Made by a program: the position numbers and the translations under genes | Notes under the pieces: model-generated | Database searches by the model: none | Told to the model about the DNA's origin: nothing | Seen by the model: only the letters and a program-made list of their open reading frames with translations | Part shown: one piece after another, positions 1 to 10,371 of the stretch | Numbering within the stretch: position 1 is the first letter of the stretch | Layout of the letters: every line of letters begins with the position of its first letter | DNA from: Pholiota molesta | Lineage: Eukaryota; Basidiomycota; Agaricomycetes; Agaricales; Strophariaceae | Direction of reading: 5' to 3' | Assembly: GCA_014925825.1 (NCBI GenBank) | Contig: JACGCK010000100.1 | Coordinates: 1 to 64,000, forward strand | Length of the DNA stretch: 64,000 bases

Positions 1-1080
1 TGGGAAAAAGGCATGTGAAGGACAGAATCTACTTTCTGTCCTGATGGCTTTGTCTGCACCATAGTTATATTTGTCTAGATCAATAATAAGGATATTGGAG
101 ATAGCTTTGTCGGCATTACAGTCATATCCACCAAACAGTGCAATATAGCTTCTGCCCTCCATGAGCAAGAGTGTACACCCCGGAAACTCTCACATGACAT
201 ATGGGAAAAAGGCATGTGAGGGACAGAAAGTGGATTCTGACCCTCACATGACACGTGGGAAATGTCATGTGAAGGACAGAAAGTGGATTCTGACCCTCAC
301 ATGACATGTGGGAAAATGTCATATGAGGGATAGAAAGTAGATTCTATCCCTCACATGACATGTGGGAAAAAGGCATGTGAGGGACAGAAAGTGGATTCTG
401 TCACTCACATGACACGTGGGAAAGTGTCATGTGAGGGTCAGAATCCACTTTCTGTCCCTCACATGACACATGGGAAAGTGTCATGTGAGGGACAGAATGG
501 GAAAGTGTCATGTGAGGGACAGAAAGTGGATTCTGTCCCTCACATGACATGTGGGAAAAAGGCATGTGAGGGACAGAAAGTGGATTCTGTCACTCACATG
601 ACACGTGGGAAAGTGTCATGTGAGGGACAGAATCCACTTTCTGTCCCTCACATGACACATGGGAAAGTGTCATGTGAGGGACAGAATGGGAAAGTGTCAT
701 GTGAGGGACAGAAAGTGGATTCTGTCCCTCACATGACATGTGGGAAAGTGTCATGTGAGGGTCAGAAAGTAGATTCTATCCCTCACATGACATGTGGGAA
801 AAAGGCATGTGAGGGACAGAAAGTAGATTCTGTCACTCACATGACATGTGGGAAAAAGGCATGTGAGGGACAGAAAGTATGTGGGAAACATTGAAACATG
901 TCATGTGAGGGACAGAAAGTAGATTCTGTCACTCACATGACATGTGGGAAAAAGGCATATGAGGGACAGAAAGTAGATTCTGTCCCTCACATGACGTGTG
1001 GGAAAATGTCATGTGAGGGATAGAAAGTGGATTCTGTCCCTCACATGACCCGTGGGAAAAAGGCATGTGAGGGTCCATCA
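1..1080. repeat. Palindromic minisatellite, 54-bp unit
   Basis: A tandem array that runs off the left edge of the window. Each full unit is about 54 bp, and 27-bp half units also occur (for example near 485-512). The core is an inverted repeat with 12-nt arms (GTGAGGGACAGA and TCTGTCCCTCAC) around an 8-nt loop, followed by a spacer of the form ATGACAYGTGGGAAA. Three full units plus one half unit form a 189-bp higher-order repeat; 361-550 and 550-739 are near copies. Both 54 and 27 are multiples of three, which explains the long open frames across it; I do not regard those as genes. The loop is found in both orientations (see findings). Confidence 0.93.
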
Positions 1081-1568
1081 AAATTAGATGGCTGCTGTTG
1101 TACTCTTTACTAGACATCTGTTATGGAATAACCATTCTACTTTGTATGTTCTAAACATGTTTCCCAATGTCAGGGAACCTATAGCACTCTATATCAAGAC
1201 CAGTTTTGTGAATTTTGAGTGCTTACATCAGCATCAGACCTATGTAGATCTGGAATCTGGGGGTAAATCTGTGCAAGGTCCCAGACTAGCTCTAAAATCA
1301 CAAAATTTGGTGAACAGCAAGATATAATAAATATGTATATATTCAAACCAAATAAAGTATTTTTTTACCTACCTGGTGATTTTATATTTGTCTATATATG
1401 GTAATTCACTAAAATCACTATAAGTTGGCAAGGGCTTCTTCTAAAATCAAATTTTTGCCACAGATACTGTCTATAAGAATGTCCCTACCAAATGGCCTAT
1501 TCAAAATGATTTTATTTTTCGGACCATTTTTCCACTTTTTAGTAGCCAGTGGACCCTGATTCCACGAC

Positions 1569-2063
1569 ATGCTCGCAACAATGGCGCAAGAGGAGGAGAG
1601 GACAAATCTCAGGAATGGCTTGGAGGATATTTTCGGAGAGCTACAGTGTCTTCCAGACTCTGAAGCATTCACGAAAAACAAGGAGGGAAAGACTTGGTGT
1701 CGCGCTTCTGGAGAAGACGCCATCTCGATTCTTATCAACGTCCGACACATGCGCTTCAGGCAAATCAGGAGGACGGCAGAGACCAGAGATGGGCCAAGAA
1801 GAGCCCACGTCACCAGAGCCATCAAGGATGTCCTGTCCGAGTTGTTCAAGCTTTATGGACTAGCGGAAGAGGCCAAGCAGCTTCAACAGAAAAGGTGGAG
1901 GGCGAAAAGGAAAGAGGAAATCAAGAAGAAAACCACCAGGGCGAAGAACAAGAGAAAACCACCCAAGAGAAAGCGGGTCGAAGTGTCGGAGGAAGAGGAG
2001 GAGGAGGAGGAGGAGGAGGAGGAGGAGGAAAGTGATGGAAGTGGGGGTAGTGGTAGTGATTAA
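1569..2063 (+). CDS. Small hypothetical protein, basic middle and acidic tail
   Basis: An intronless reading frame of 164 residues that I do not recognise. The first ~95 residues look globular and contain repeated Arg/Lys and a single Trp. Residues ~105-140 are strongly basic (KRKEE, KKK, RKPPKRKR), like a nuclear-localisation or nucleic-acid-binding patch. Residues ~141-157 are almost pure glutamate, and the tail ends in Gly/Ser/Asp. A second Met four codons downstream (MAQ) is an equally good start. The ORF stands alone between two satellites, so it may be a remnant of a mobile element or a host gene fragment. The glutamate run comes from a GAG/GAA triplet repeat at about 1988-2033, whose length probably varies. 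Confidence 0.45.
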   Translation: MLATMAQEEERTNLRNGLEDIFGELQCLPDSEAFTKNKEGKTWCRASGEDAISILINVRHMRFRQIRRTAETRDGPRRAHVTRAIKDVLSELFKLYGLAEEAKQLQQKRWRAKRKEEIKKKTTRAKNKRKPPKRKRVEVSEEEEEEEEEEEEEESDGSGGSGSD

Positions 2064-3000
2064 GTAGTAATTTTACTTGTTTTCAATTTTCGCCGCACAT
2101 GGCGACTTGCCGACCTTTTCCCGCCGCGCGTCGCCAAATATAGACCGAGAGCGCATGGCGAATCGTGATCGGCCCGCCTTGCCAAATATAGACTTGGCGC
2201 ACGTGGCGAAAAGCATAGCTTAGCACTTTCCGCTGCCGGTGATCGGGCCGCCAGACAGTGCACTGCACATACAAGTACCTCATCGCAAATACACCTTGCC
2301 CCATTTACTGTGATAAGTCAGCACACAACATTTCCAAAAATTGTCTTACCACTCTGGTCACGTCAGCTGTCGGCGACATGTCGCCGCATTTTCGCCGCTT
2401 TCCCGGCGCGCCCGCTACCTTCTCCTTGTCGGGACTACATCCAGTGACCCAAATAAGAATGGAGTGAGTTCCCCTAATCTAGTTAATTATAATGTAATCA
2501 TTATTCAGCATACAAACCACTCACTGACGTTCCCGACAACTCTCCCGCCAGGTCGTCTCCTCCCCCTGCCCTAGAATACTCAGGACACATCAGGGAGCTC
2601 CAAAACGGATACCAATAGGTTCCCCCAATATACCTGGTCATGGAAAACCAGTTTTGGAACCCCCAACATGCTTCCTGAATATCTTTAGACTAGATCAGTA
2701 CACACCCTCCGCCCCCCACCCAAAGATATTCAGGGTGGCCTCCTCACCCACAAAACCTACTTTTCCTTAGTCTACGAGGTCATACGAGTCTGTTGATACC
2801 AAATTTTACATTGACGGCCCATTCCTGAATATCTTGCATATACCCCTCCTCCTCCCCCACCCCCTGCCATATCTCGAGAACGGGACCGCCGATCTCGCTC
2901 ATTTTTGGCATGGGACATTCTTATCACATCCCTAATCGATCCAAATGGTCAAAACTGAAAAATTTCTTCCGACCAAAACTACCTACTACTTTACAGCTAC
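2064..3000. other. Intergenic, GC-rich patch then AT-richer unique DNA
   Basis: No supported gene. 2085-2240 has repeated TGGCGA/GCCAAATATAGAC motifs. A perfect 16-bp palindrome, CGGCGACATGTCGCCG, lies near 2371-2386. 2675-2745 has a separated inverted pair (CCTGAATATCTTT and AAAGATATTCAGG), and CCTGAATATCTT recurs near 2823. The block ends where the 177/158-bp satellite begins. Confidence 0.6.
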
Positions 3001-4535
3001 TACTAATCTGGCATGCCATTCTGTCTCTGAGGCTCTAAGATTCTCACTTTAGACAACAAAACTAGATAGCAATGCGCTGAGTGCAAATCTCGTCGTAGTG
3101 CCACAATTTTTTGTGCGTCCAGAAGTGAGGCTCGTCGCGCCTCACTCGTACCAGTAGCGCATGCACCAGCACTCTGCAAAAAATCTGACATGTCATTCCG
3201 TCTCTGAGGCTCTAAGATCCTCATTTATGCTGCACAGAGTGCAATTCTTGTCATAATGACACAATTTTTTTTGCGTCCAGAAGTGAGGCTCGTCGCGCCT
3301 CACTCGTACCAGTAGCGCACGCACCAGCACTCTGCGAAAAATCTGGCATGCCATTCTGTCTCTGAGGCTCTAAGATCCTCACTTTAGACAACAAAACTAG
3401 ATAGCAATGCGCTGAGTGCAAATCTCGTCGTAGTGCCACGATTTTTTGTGCGTCCAGAAGTGAGGCTCGTCGCGCCTCACTCGTACCAGTAGCGCACGCA
3501 CCAGCACTCTGCAAAAAATCTGACATGTCATTCCGTCTCTGAGGCTCTAAGATCCTCATTTATGCTGCACAGAGTGCAATTCTTGTCATAATGACACAAT
3601 TTTTTTTGCGTCCAGAAGTGAGGCTCGTCGCGCCTCACTCGTACCAGTAGCGCACGCACCAGCACTCTGCGAAAAATCTGGCATGCCATTCTGTCTCTGA
3701 GGCTCTAAGATCCTCACTTTAGACAACAAAACTAGATAGCAATGCGCTGAGTGCAAATCTCGCCGTAGTGCCACGATTTTTTGTGCGTCCAGAAGTGAGG
3801 CTCGTCGCGCCTCACTCGTACCAGTAGCGCATGCACCAGCACTCTGCAAAAAATCTGACATGTCATTCCATCTCTGAGGCTCTAAGATCCTCATTTATGC
3901 TGCACAGAGTGCAATTCTTGTCATAATGACACGATTTTTTTTGCGTCCAGAAGTGAGGCTCGTCGCGCCTCACTCGTACCAGTAGCGCACGCACCAGCAC
4001 TCTGCGAGAAATCTGGCATGCCATTCTGTCTCTGAGGCTCTAAGATCCTGACTTTAGACAACGAAACTAGATAGCAATGCGCTGAGTGCAAATTCGTCGT
4101 AGTGCCACGATTTTTTGTGCGTCCAGAAGTGAGGCTCGTCGCGCCTCACTCGTACCAGTAGCGCATGCACCAGCACTCTGCGAAAAATCTGACATGCCAT
4201 TCTGTCTCTGAGGCTCTAAGATCCTGACTTTAGACAACAAAACTAGATAGCAATGCGCTGAGTGCAAATCTCGTCGTAGTGCCACCATTTTTTGTGCGTC
4301 CAGAAGTGAGGCTCGTCGCGCCTCACTCGTACCAGTAGCGCATGCACCAGCACTCTGCGAAAAATCTGACATGCCATTCTGTCTCTGAGGCTCTAAGATC
4401 CTCATTTATGCTGCACAGAGTGCAATTCTTGTCATAATGACACGATTTTTTTTGCGTCCAGAAGTGAGGCTCGTCGCGCCTCACCCGTACCAGGAGCGCG
4501 AGCACCAGCACTCTGCGAAAAATCTGACATTGAAA
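3001..4535. repeat. Two-unit satellite, first block (A = 177 bp, B = 158 bp)
   Basis: Tandem units share a core that starts AGAAGTGAGGCTCGTC. Core starts fall at 3121, 3279, 3456, 3614, 3791, 3949, 4125, 4302 and 4460, giving spacings of 158, 177, 158, 177, 158, 176, 177 and 158. A units contain TTTAGACAACAAAACTAG; B units contain ATTTATGCTGCACAGAG in the same place. The core holds a small stem-loop (GTGAGGC ... GCCTCAC, 7-nt loop). Frames such as those giving MRILEPQRRND peptides on the minus strand are repeat-driven and are not annotated as genes. Confidence 0.95.
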
Positions 4536-6660
4536 CTTAGATTGCAATGACCCAACAATTGATATAGTTGAAGAGTAGAACTCGATTGAACAGCTTAGCA
4601 TTCTCAAATGGCTTGAAAGTATACGAGAAACTCATAGATTGTGTATGATTGCTGTTCCACATCTCTATGCTGATATATGAAGATATCATGCACAAAGGCG
4701 CAAAGCATCATACTGCAGAATCATGGAAGCAGCGGTATAAGACACACTGAGATGAATTTGATGCCAGGATTTTCAAATGCTGGGTAACAACTTCCCACAT
4801 AGAACCAACGTTGGCCTGGCAGGTTCAAGCATACCCAAACCTTAAAAATCCTTTGGGCCCGTAGGTGTTTGCCAACGCATACCGAATCGGGGGGCAAAAA
4901 CACAGGCATTTTTCATAACTATGGCTTTGTGCCAATTGGTGTTTGCCAATATATGCCGATTCTGATCTTAGCCACGTTTGCGAACAAGGTATTAAAAGAT
5001 GTCATAAAAAGGCGGGCCCGCAAATACTGTGTTAATCCCATACTCAGATTGGTAAATTCAAGAGTTCTAAGCCCTAAAACTATTTGGGCCCGTAGGTGTT
5101 TGCCAACGCATGCCGGATCGGGGGGCAAAAACATAGCCATTTTTGACAACTATGGCTTTGTGCCAATTGGTGCTTGCCAACACATGCCAATTCTGATCTT
5201 AGCAATGTTTGTGAACAAGGTATCAAAAGATCTGACAGAAAGGTGGGCCCATGAATACTCTGCTTATCCCACACTCAGAGGTGTAAACCCTAAGTAGCTG
5301 TCCAAGGACCTCAAACACATAGCTGGCAAGACAACAACTGCTCTCCAAAAAATCTGACATTGAAAAGCACAGTATATGTGTTTTTACAAATAAACCAAAC
5401 TGAATATCAATGCGCAGAGTGCAAATCATGTCGTAGTGACACAAATTTTTTTGGTCCAAACGTGAGGATCAACACGCCTCATTCATACCAGTAGCGCGGG
5501 CACCAGCACTCTGCGAAAAATCTGACATGCCATTCTGTCTCTGAGGCTCTAAGATCCTCATTTATGCTGCACAGAGTGCAATTCTTGTCATAATGACACG
5601 ATTTTTTTTGCGTCCAGAAGTGAGGCTCGTCGCGCCTCACCCGTACCAGGAGCGCGAGCACCAGCACTCTGCGAAAAATCTGACATTGAAACTTAGATTG
5701 CAATGACCCAACAATTGATATAGTTGAAGAGTAGAACTCGATTGAACAGCTTAGCATTCTCAAATGGCTTGAAAGTATACGAGAAACTCATAGATTGTGT
5801 ATGATTGCTGTTCCACATCTCTATGCTGATATATGAAGATATCATGCACAAAGGCGCAAAGCATCATACTGCAGAATCATGGAAGCAGCGGTATAAGACA
5901 CACTGAGATGAATTTGATGCCAGGATTTTCAAATGCTGGGTAACAACTTCCCACATAGAACCAACGTTGGCCTGGCAGGTTCAAGCATACCCAAACCTTA
6001 AAAATCCTTTGGGCCCGTAGGTGTTTGCCAACGCATACCGAATCGGGGGGCAAAAACACAGGCATTTTTCATAACTATGGCTTTGTGCCAATTGGTGTTT
6101 GCCAATATATGCCGATTCTGATCTTAGCCACGTTTGCGAACAAGGTATTAAAAGATGTCATAAAAAGGCGGGCCCGCAAATACTGTGTTAATCCCATACT
6201 CAGATTGGTAAATTCAAGAGCTTCTAAGCCCTAAAACTATTTGGGCCCGTAGGTGTTTGCCAACGCATGCCGGATCGGGGGGCAAAAACATAGCCATTTT
6301 TGACAACTATGGCTTTGTGCCAATTGGTGCTTGCCAACACATGCCAATTCTGATCTTAGCAATGTTTGTGAACAAGGTATCAAAAGATCTGACAGAAAGG
6401 TGGGCCCATGAATACTCTGCTTATCCCACACTCAGAGGTGTAAACCCTAAGTAGCTGTCCAAGGACCTCAAACACATAGCTGGCAAGACAACAACTGCTC
6501 TCCAAAAAATCTGACATTGAAAAGCACAGTATATGTGTTTTTACAAATAAACCAAACTGAATATCAATGCGCAGAGTGCAAATCATGTCGTAGTGACACA
6601 AATTTTTTTTGGTCCAAACGTGAGGATCAACGCGCCTCATTCATACCAGTAGCGCGGGCA
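4340..6660. repeat. 1156-bp segment in tandem duplicate, inserted in the satellite
   Basis: Sequence from about 4340 recurs from about 5496 with an offset of 1156-1157 bp and almost no differences; one inserted C near 6221 shifts the offset. Each copy begins and ends in satellite B/A sequence and carries about 900 bp of unrelated DNA. Within that DNA a 231-bp piece is itself duplicated: GGGCCCGTAGGTGTTTGCC starts at 4855 and 5086, and again in the second copy at 6012 and 6244. I see no convincing gene here; short open frames in both copies reflect the duplication. Confidence 0.93.
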
Positions 6661-9600
6661 CCAGCACTCTGCGAAAAATCTGACATGCCATTCTGTCTCT
6701 GAGGCTCTAAGATCCTCACTTTAGACAACAAAACTAGATAGCAATGCGCTGAGTGCAAATCTCGTCGTAGTGCCACGATTTTCTGTGCGTCCAGAAGTGA
6801 GGCTCGTCGCGCCTCACTCGTACCAGTAGCGCACGCACCAGCACACTGCAAAAAATCTGACATGTCATTCCGTCTCTGAGGCTCTAAGATCCTCATTTAT
6901 GCTGCACAGAGTGCAATTCTTGTCATAATGACACAATTTTTTTTGCGTCCAGAAGTGAGGCTCGTCGCGCCTCACTCGTACCAGTAGCGCACGCACCAGC
7001 ACTCTGCGAAAAATCTGACATGTCATTCCGTCTCTGAGGCTCTAAGATCCTCATTTATGCTGCACAGAGTGCAATTCTTGTCATAATGACACGATTTTTT
7101 TTGCGTCCAGAAGTGAGGCTCGTCGCGCCTCACTCGTACCAGTAGCGCACGCACCAGCACTCTGCAAAAAATCTGACATGTCATTCCGTCTCTGAGGCTC
7201 TAAGATCCTCATTTATGCTGCACAGAGTGCAATTCTTGTCATAATGACACGATTTTTTTTGCGTCCAGAAGTGAGGCTCGTCGCGCCTCACTCGTACCAG
7301 TAGCGCACGCACCAGCACTCTGCGAAAAATCTGGCATGCCATTCTGTCTCTGAGGCTCTAAGATCCTCACTTTAGACAACAAAACTAGATAGCAATGCGC
7401 TGAGTGCAAATCTCGTCGTAGTGCCACGATTTTTTGTGCGTCCAGAAGTGAGGCTCGTCGCGCCTCACTCGTACCAGTAGCGCACGCACCAGCACTCTGC
7501 AAAAAATCTGACATGTCATTCCGTCTCTGAGGCTCTAAGATCCTCATTTATGCTGCACAGAGTGCAATTCTTGTCATAATGACACGATTTTTTTTGCGTC
7601 CAGAAGTGAGGCTCGTCGCGCCTCACTCGTACCAGTAGCGCACGCACCAGCACTCTGCGAAAAATCTGGCATGCCATTCTGTCTCTGAGGCTCTAAGATC
7701 CTCACTTTAGACAACAAAACTAGATAGCAATGCACTGAGTGCAAATCTCATCGTAGTGCCACGATTTTTTTTGCGTCCAGAAGTGAGGCTCGTCGCGCCT
7801 CACCCGTACCAGTAGCGCGAGCACCAGCACTCCGCGAAAAATCTGACATGCCATTCTGTCTCTGAGGCTCTAAGATCCTCACTTTAGACAACAAAACTAG
7901 ATAGCAATGCGCTGAGTGCAAATCTCGTCGTAGTGCCACGATTTTCTGTGCGTCCAGAAGTAAGGCTCGTCGCGCCTCACTCGTACCAGTAGCGCACGCA
8001 CCAGCACACTGCAAAAAATCTGACATGTCATTCCGTCTCTGAGGCTCTAAGATCCTCATTTATGCTGCACAGAGTGCAATTCTTGTCATAATGACACAAT
8101 TTTTTTTGCGTCCAGAAGTGAGGCTCGTCGCGCCTCACTCGTACCAGTAGCGCACGCACCAGCACTCTGCGAAAAATCTGACATGTCATTCCGTCTCTGA
8201 GGCTCTAAGATCCTCATTTATGCTGCACAGAGTGCAATTCTTGTCATAATGACACGATTTTTTTTGCGTCCAGAAGTGAGGCTCGTCGCGCCTCACTCGT
8301 ACCAGTAGCGCACGCACCAGCACTCTGCAAAAAATCTGACATGTCATTCCGTCTCTGAGGCTCTAAGATCCTCATTTATGCTGCACAGAGTGCAATTCTT
8401 GTCATAATGACACGATTTTTTTTGCGTCCAGAAGTGAGGCTCGTCGCGCCTCACTCGTACCAGTAGCGCACGCACCAGCACTCTGCGAAAAATCTGGCAT
8501 GCCATTCTGTCTCTGAGGCTCTAAGATCCTCACTTTAGACAACAAAACTAGATAGCAATGCGCTGAGTGCAAATCTCGTCGTAGTGCCACGATTTGTTTT
8601 GCGTCCAGAAGTGAGGCTCGTCGCGCCTCACTCGTACCAGTAGCGCATGCACCAGCACTCTGCGAAAAATCTGACATGCCATTCTGTCTCTGAGGCTCTA
8701 AGATCCTCACTTTAGACAACAAAACTAGATAGCAATGCGCTGAGTGCAAATCTCGTCGTAGTGCCACGATTTTTTTTGCGTCCAGAAGTGAGGCTCGTCG
8801 CGCCTCACTCGTACCAGTAGCGCACGCACCAGCACTCTGCAAAAAATCTGACATGTCATTCCGTCTCTGAGGCTCTAAGATCCTCATTTATGCTGCACAG
8901 AGTGCAATTCTTGTCATAATGACACGATTTTTTTTGCGTCCAGAAGTGAGGCTCGTCGCGCCTCACTCGTACCAGTAGCGCACGCACCAGCACTCTGCGA
9001 AAAATCTGGCATGCCATTCTGTCTCTGAGGCTCTAAGATCCTCACTTTAGACAACAAAACTAGATAGCAATGCGCTGAGTGCAAATCTCGTCGTAGTGCC
9101 ACGATTTTTTGTGCGTCCAGAAGTGAGGCTCGTCGCGCCTCACTCGTACCAGTAGCGCACGCACCAGCACTCTGCAAAAAATCTGACATGTCATTCCGTC
9201 TCTGAGGCTCTAAGATCCTCATTTATGCTGCACAGAGTGCAATTCTTGTCATAATGACACGATTTTTTTTGCGTCCAGAAGTGAGGCTCGTCGCGCCTCA
9301 CTCGTACCAGTAGCGCACGCACCAGCACTCTGCGAAAAATCTGGCATGCCATTCTGTCTCTGAGGCTCTAAGATCCTCACTTTAGACAACAAAACTAGAT
9401 AGCAATGCACTGAGTGCAAATCTCATCGTAGTGCCACGATTTTTTTTGCGTCCAGAAGTGAGGCTCGTCGCGCCTCACCCGTACCAGTAGCGCGAGCACC
9501 AGCACTCCGCGAAAAATCTGACATGCCATTCTGTCTCTGAGGCTCTAAGATCCTGACTTTAGACAACAAAACTAGATAGCAATGCGCTGAGTGCAAATCT

Positions 9601-9860
9601 CGTCGTAGTGCCACCATTTTTTGTGCGTCCAGAAGTGAGGCTCGTCGCGCCTCACTCGTACCAGTAGCGCATGCACCAGCACTCTGCGAAAAATCTGACA
9701 TGCCATTCTGTCTCTGAGGCTCTAAGATCCTCATTTATGCTGCACAGAGTGCAATTCTTGTCATAATGACACGATTTTTTTTGCGTCCAGAAGTGAGGCT
9801 CGTCGCGCCTCACCCGTACCAGTAGCGCGAGCACTAGCACTCTGCGAAAAATCTGACATT
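6660..9860. repeat. Two-unit satellite, second block, with 1675-bp higher-order period
   Basis: The same A/B units continue, but no longer in strict alternation (runs of B near 6900-7240 and 8060-8400). Variant-bearing stretches repeat 1675 bp apart, for example the TGCACTGAGTGCAAATCTC variant at about 7730 and 9405, and the stretches 7239-7547 and 8914-9222. 1675 equals five 177-bp plus five 158-bp units, so the array has been amplified in blocks of ten units. No gene is supported. Confidence 0.92.
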
Positions 9861-10098
9861 GAAACTTAGATTGCAATGACCCAACAATTGATATAGTTGA
9901 AGAGTAGAACTCGATTGAACAGCTTAGCATTCTCAAATGGCTTGAAAGTATACGAGAAACTCATAGATTGTGTATGATTGCTGTTCCACATCTCTATGCT
10001 GATATATGAAGATATCATGCACAAAGGGGCAAAGCATCATACTGCAGAATCATGGAAGCAGCGGTATAAGACACACTGAGATGAATTTGATGCCAGGA
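9836..10098. repeat. Truncated third copy of the 1156-bp segment
   Basis: From the last satellite unit to 10098 the sequence matches the start of the 1156-bp segment (copies at about 4507-4769 and 5663-5925). Identity stops abruptly after GATGCCAGGAT, and the next bases lead into CCCTAG-rich DNA. The break point marks the right end of the satellite domain. Confidence 0.88.
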
Positions 10099-10129
10099 TG
10101 CTACATCTTCAGCATGGGACTATCCCACT

Positions 10130-10350
10130 CTATGGAATACATACTCCCGCCCTAGTCCATCCCTAGGTGGTCTGCCCTCCATCCCTAGGCTATCCCTACT
10201 AATCTGCTGTCTGTCCCTAGCCCATCCCTACCAATCTGCCCTCCGTCCCTAGCCCATCCCTAGCCAATCCCTAGCAAAACCCTAGCAAAACCCTAGCAAA
10301 CTGCATACAAAAAGTACCCATAACCCTAAAAAAACCCTAAACCCTAAGGG
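10130..10350. repeat. Interstitial telomere-like repeat (CCCTAG/CCCTAA)
   Basis: Many CATCCCTAG(C/G) and CCCTAG motifs spaced by a few bases pass into AACCCTAA-type motifs at 10320-10350 (ATAACCCTAA, then ACCCTAAACCCTAAGGG). CCCTAA is the complement of TTAGGG, the usual fungal telomere repeat. The orientation, C-rich on the plus strand with genes to the right, is that of a left-hand chromosome end. The motifs are degenerate, so this is an old or internal telomere-like tract, not a functional end. Confidence 0.8.
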
Positions 10351-10371
10351 AGGTAAGAGGGTGGAGCGTAC

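Noticed and set aside
355..894. 179-codon open frame with repeating GKVSCEGQ peptides
   Set aside because: It is the translation of the 54/27-bp minisatellite, whose unit lengths are multiples of three; no start context or unique sequence.
3003..9734. Family of minus-strand frames giving MRILEPQR...AGACATGTSEARRAS peptides
   Set aside because: They follow the satellite unit exactly and stop at unit variants; no codon-like variation.
3001..9860. CRISPR-like regular array
   Set aside because: Repeats are 158-177 bp with no unique spacers and the genome is eukaryotic.
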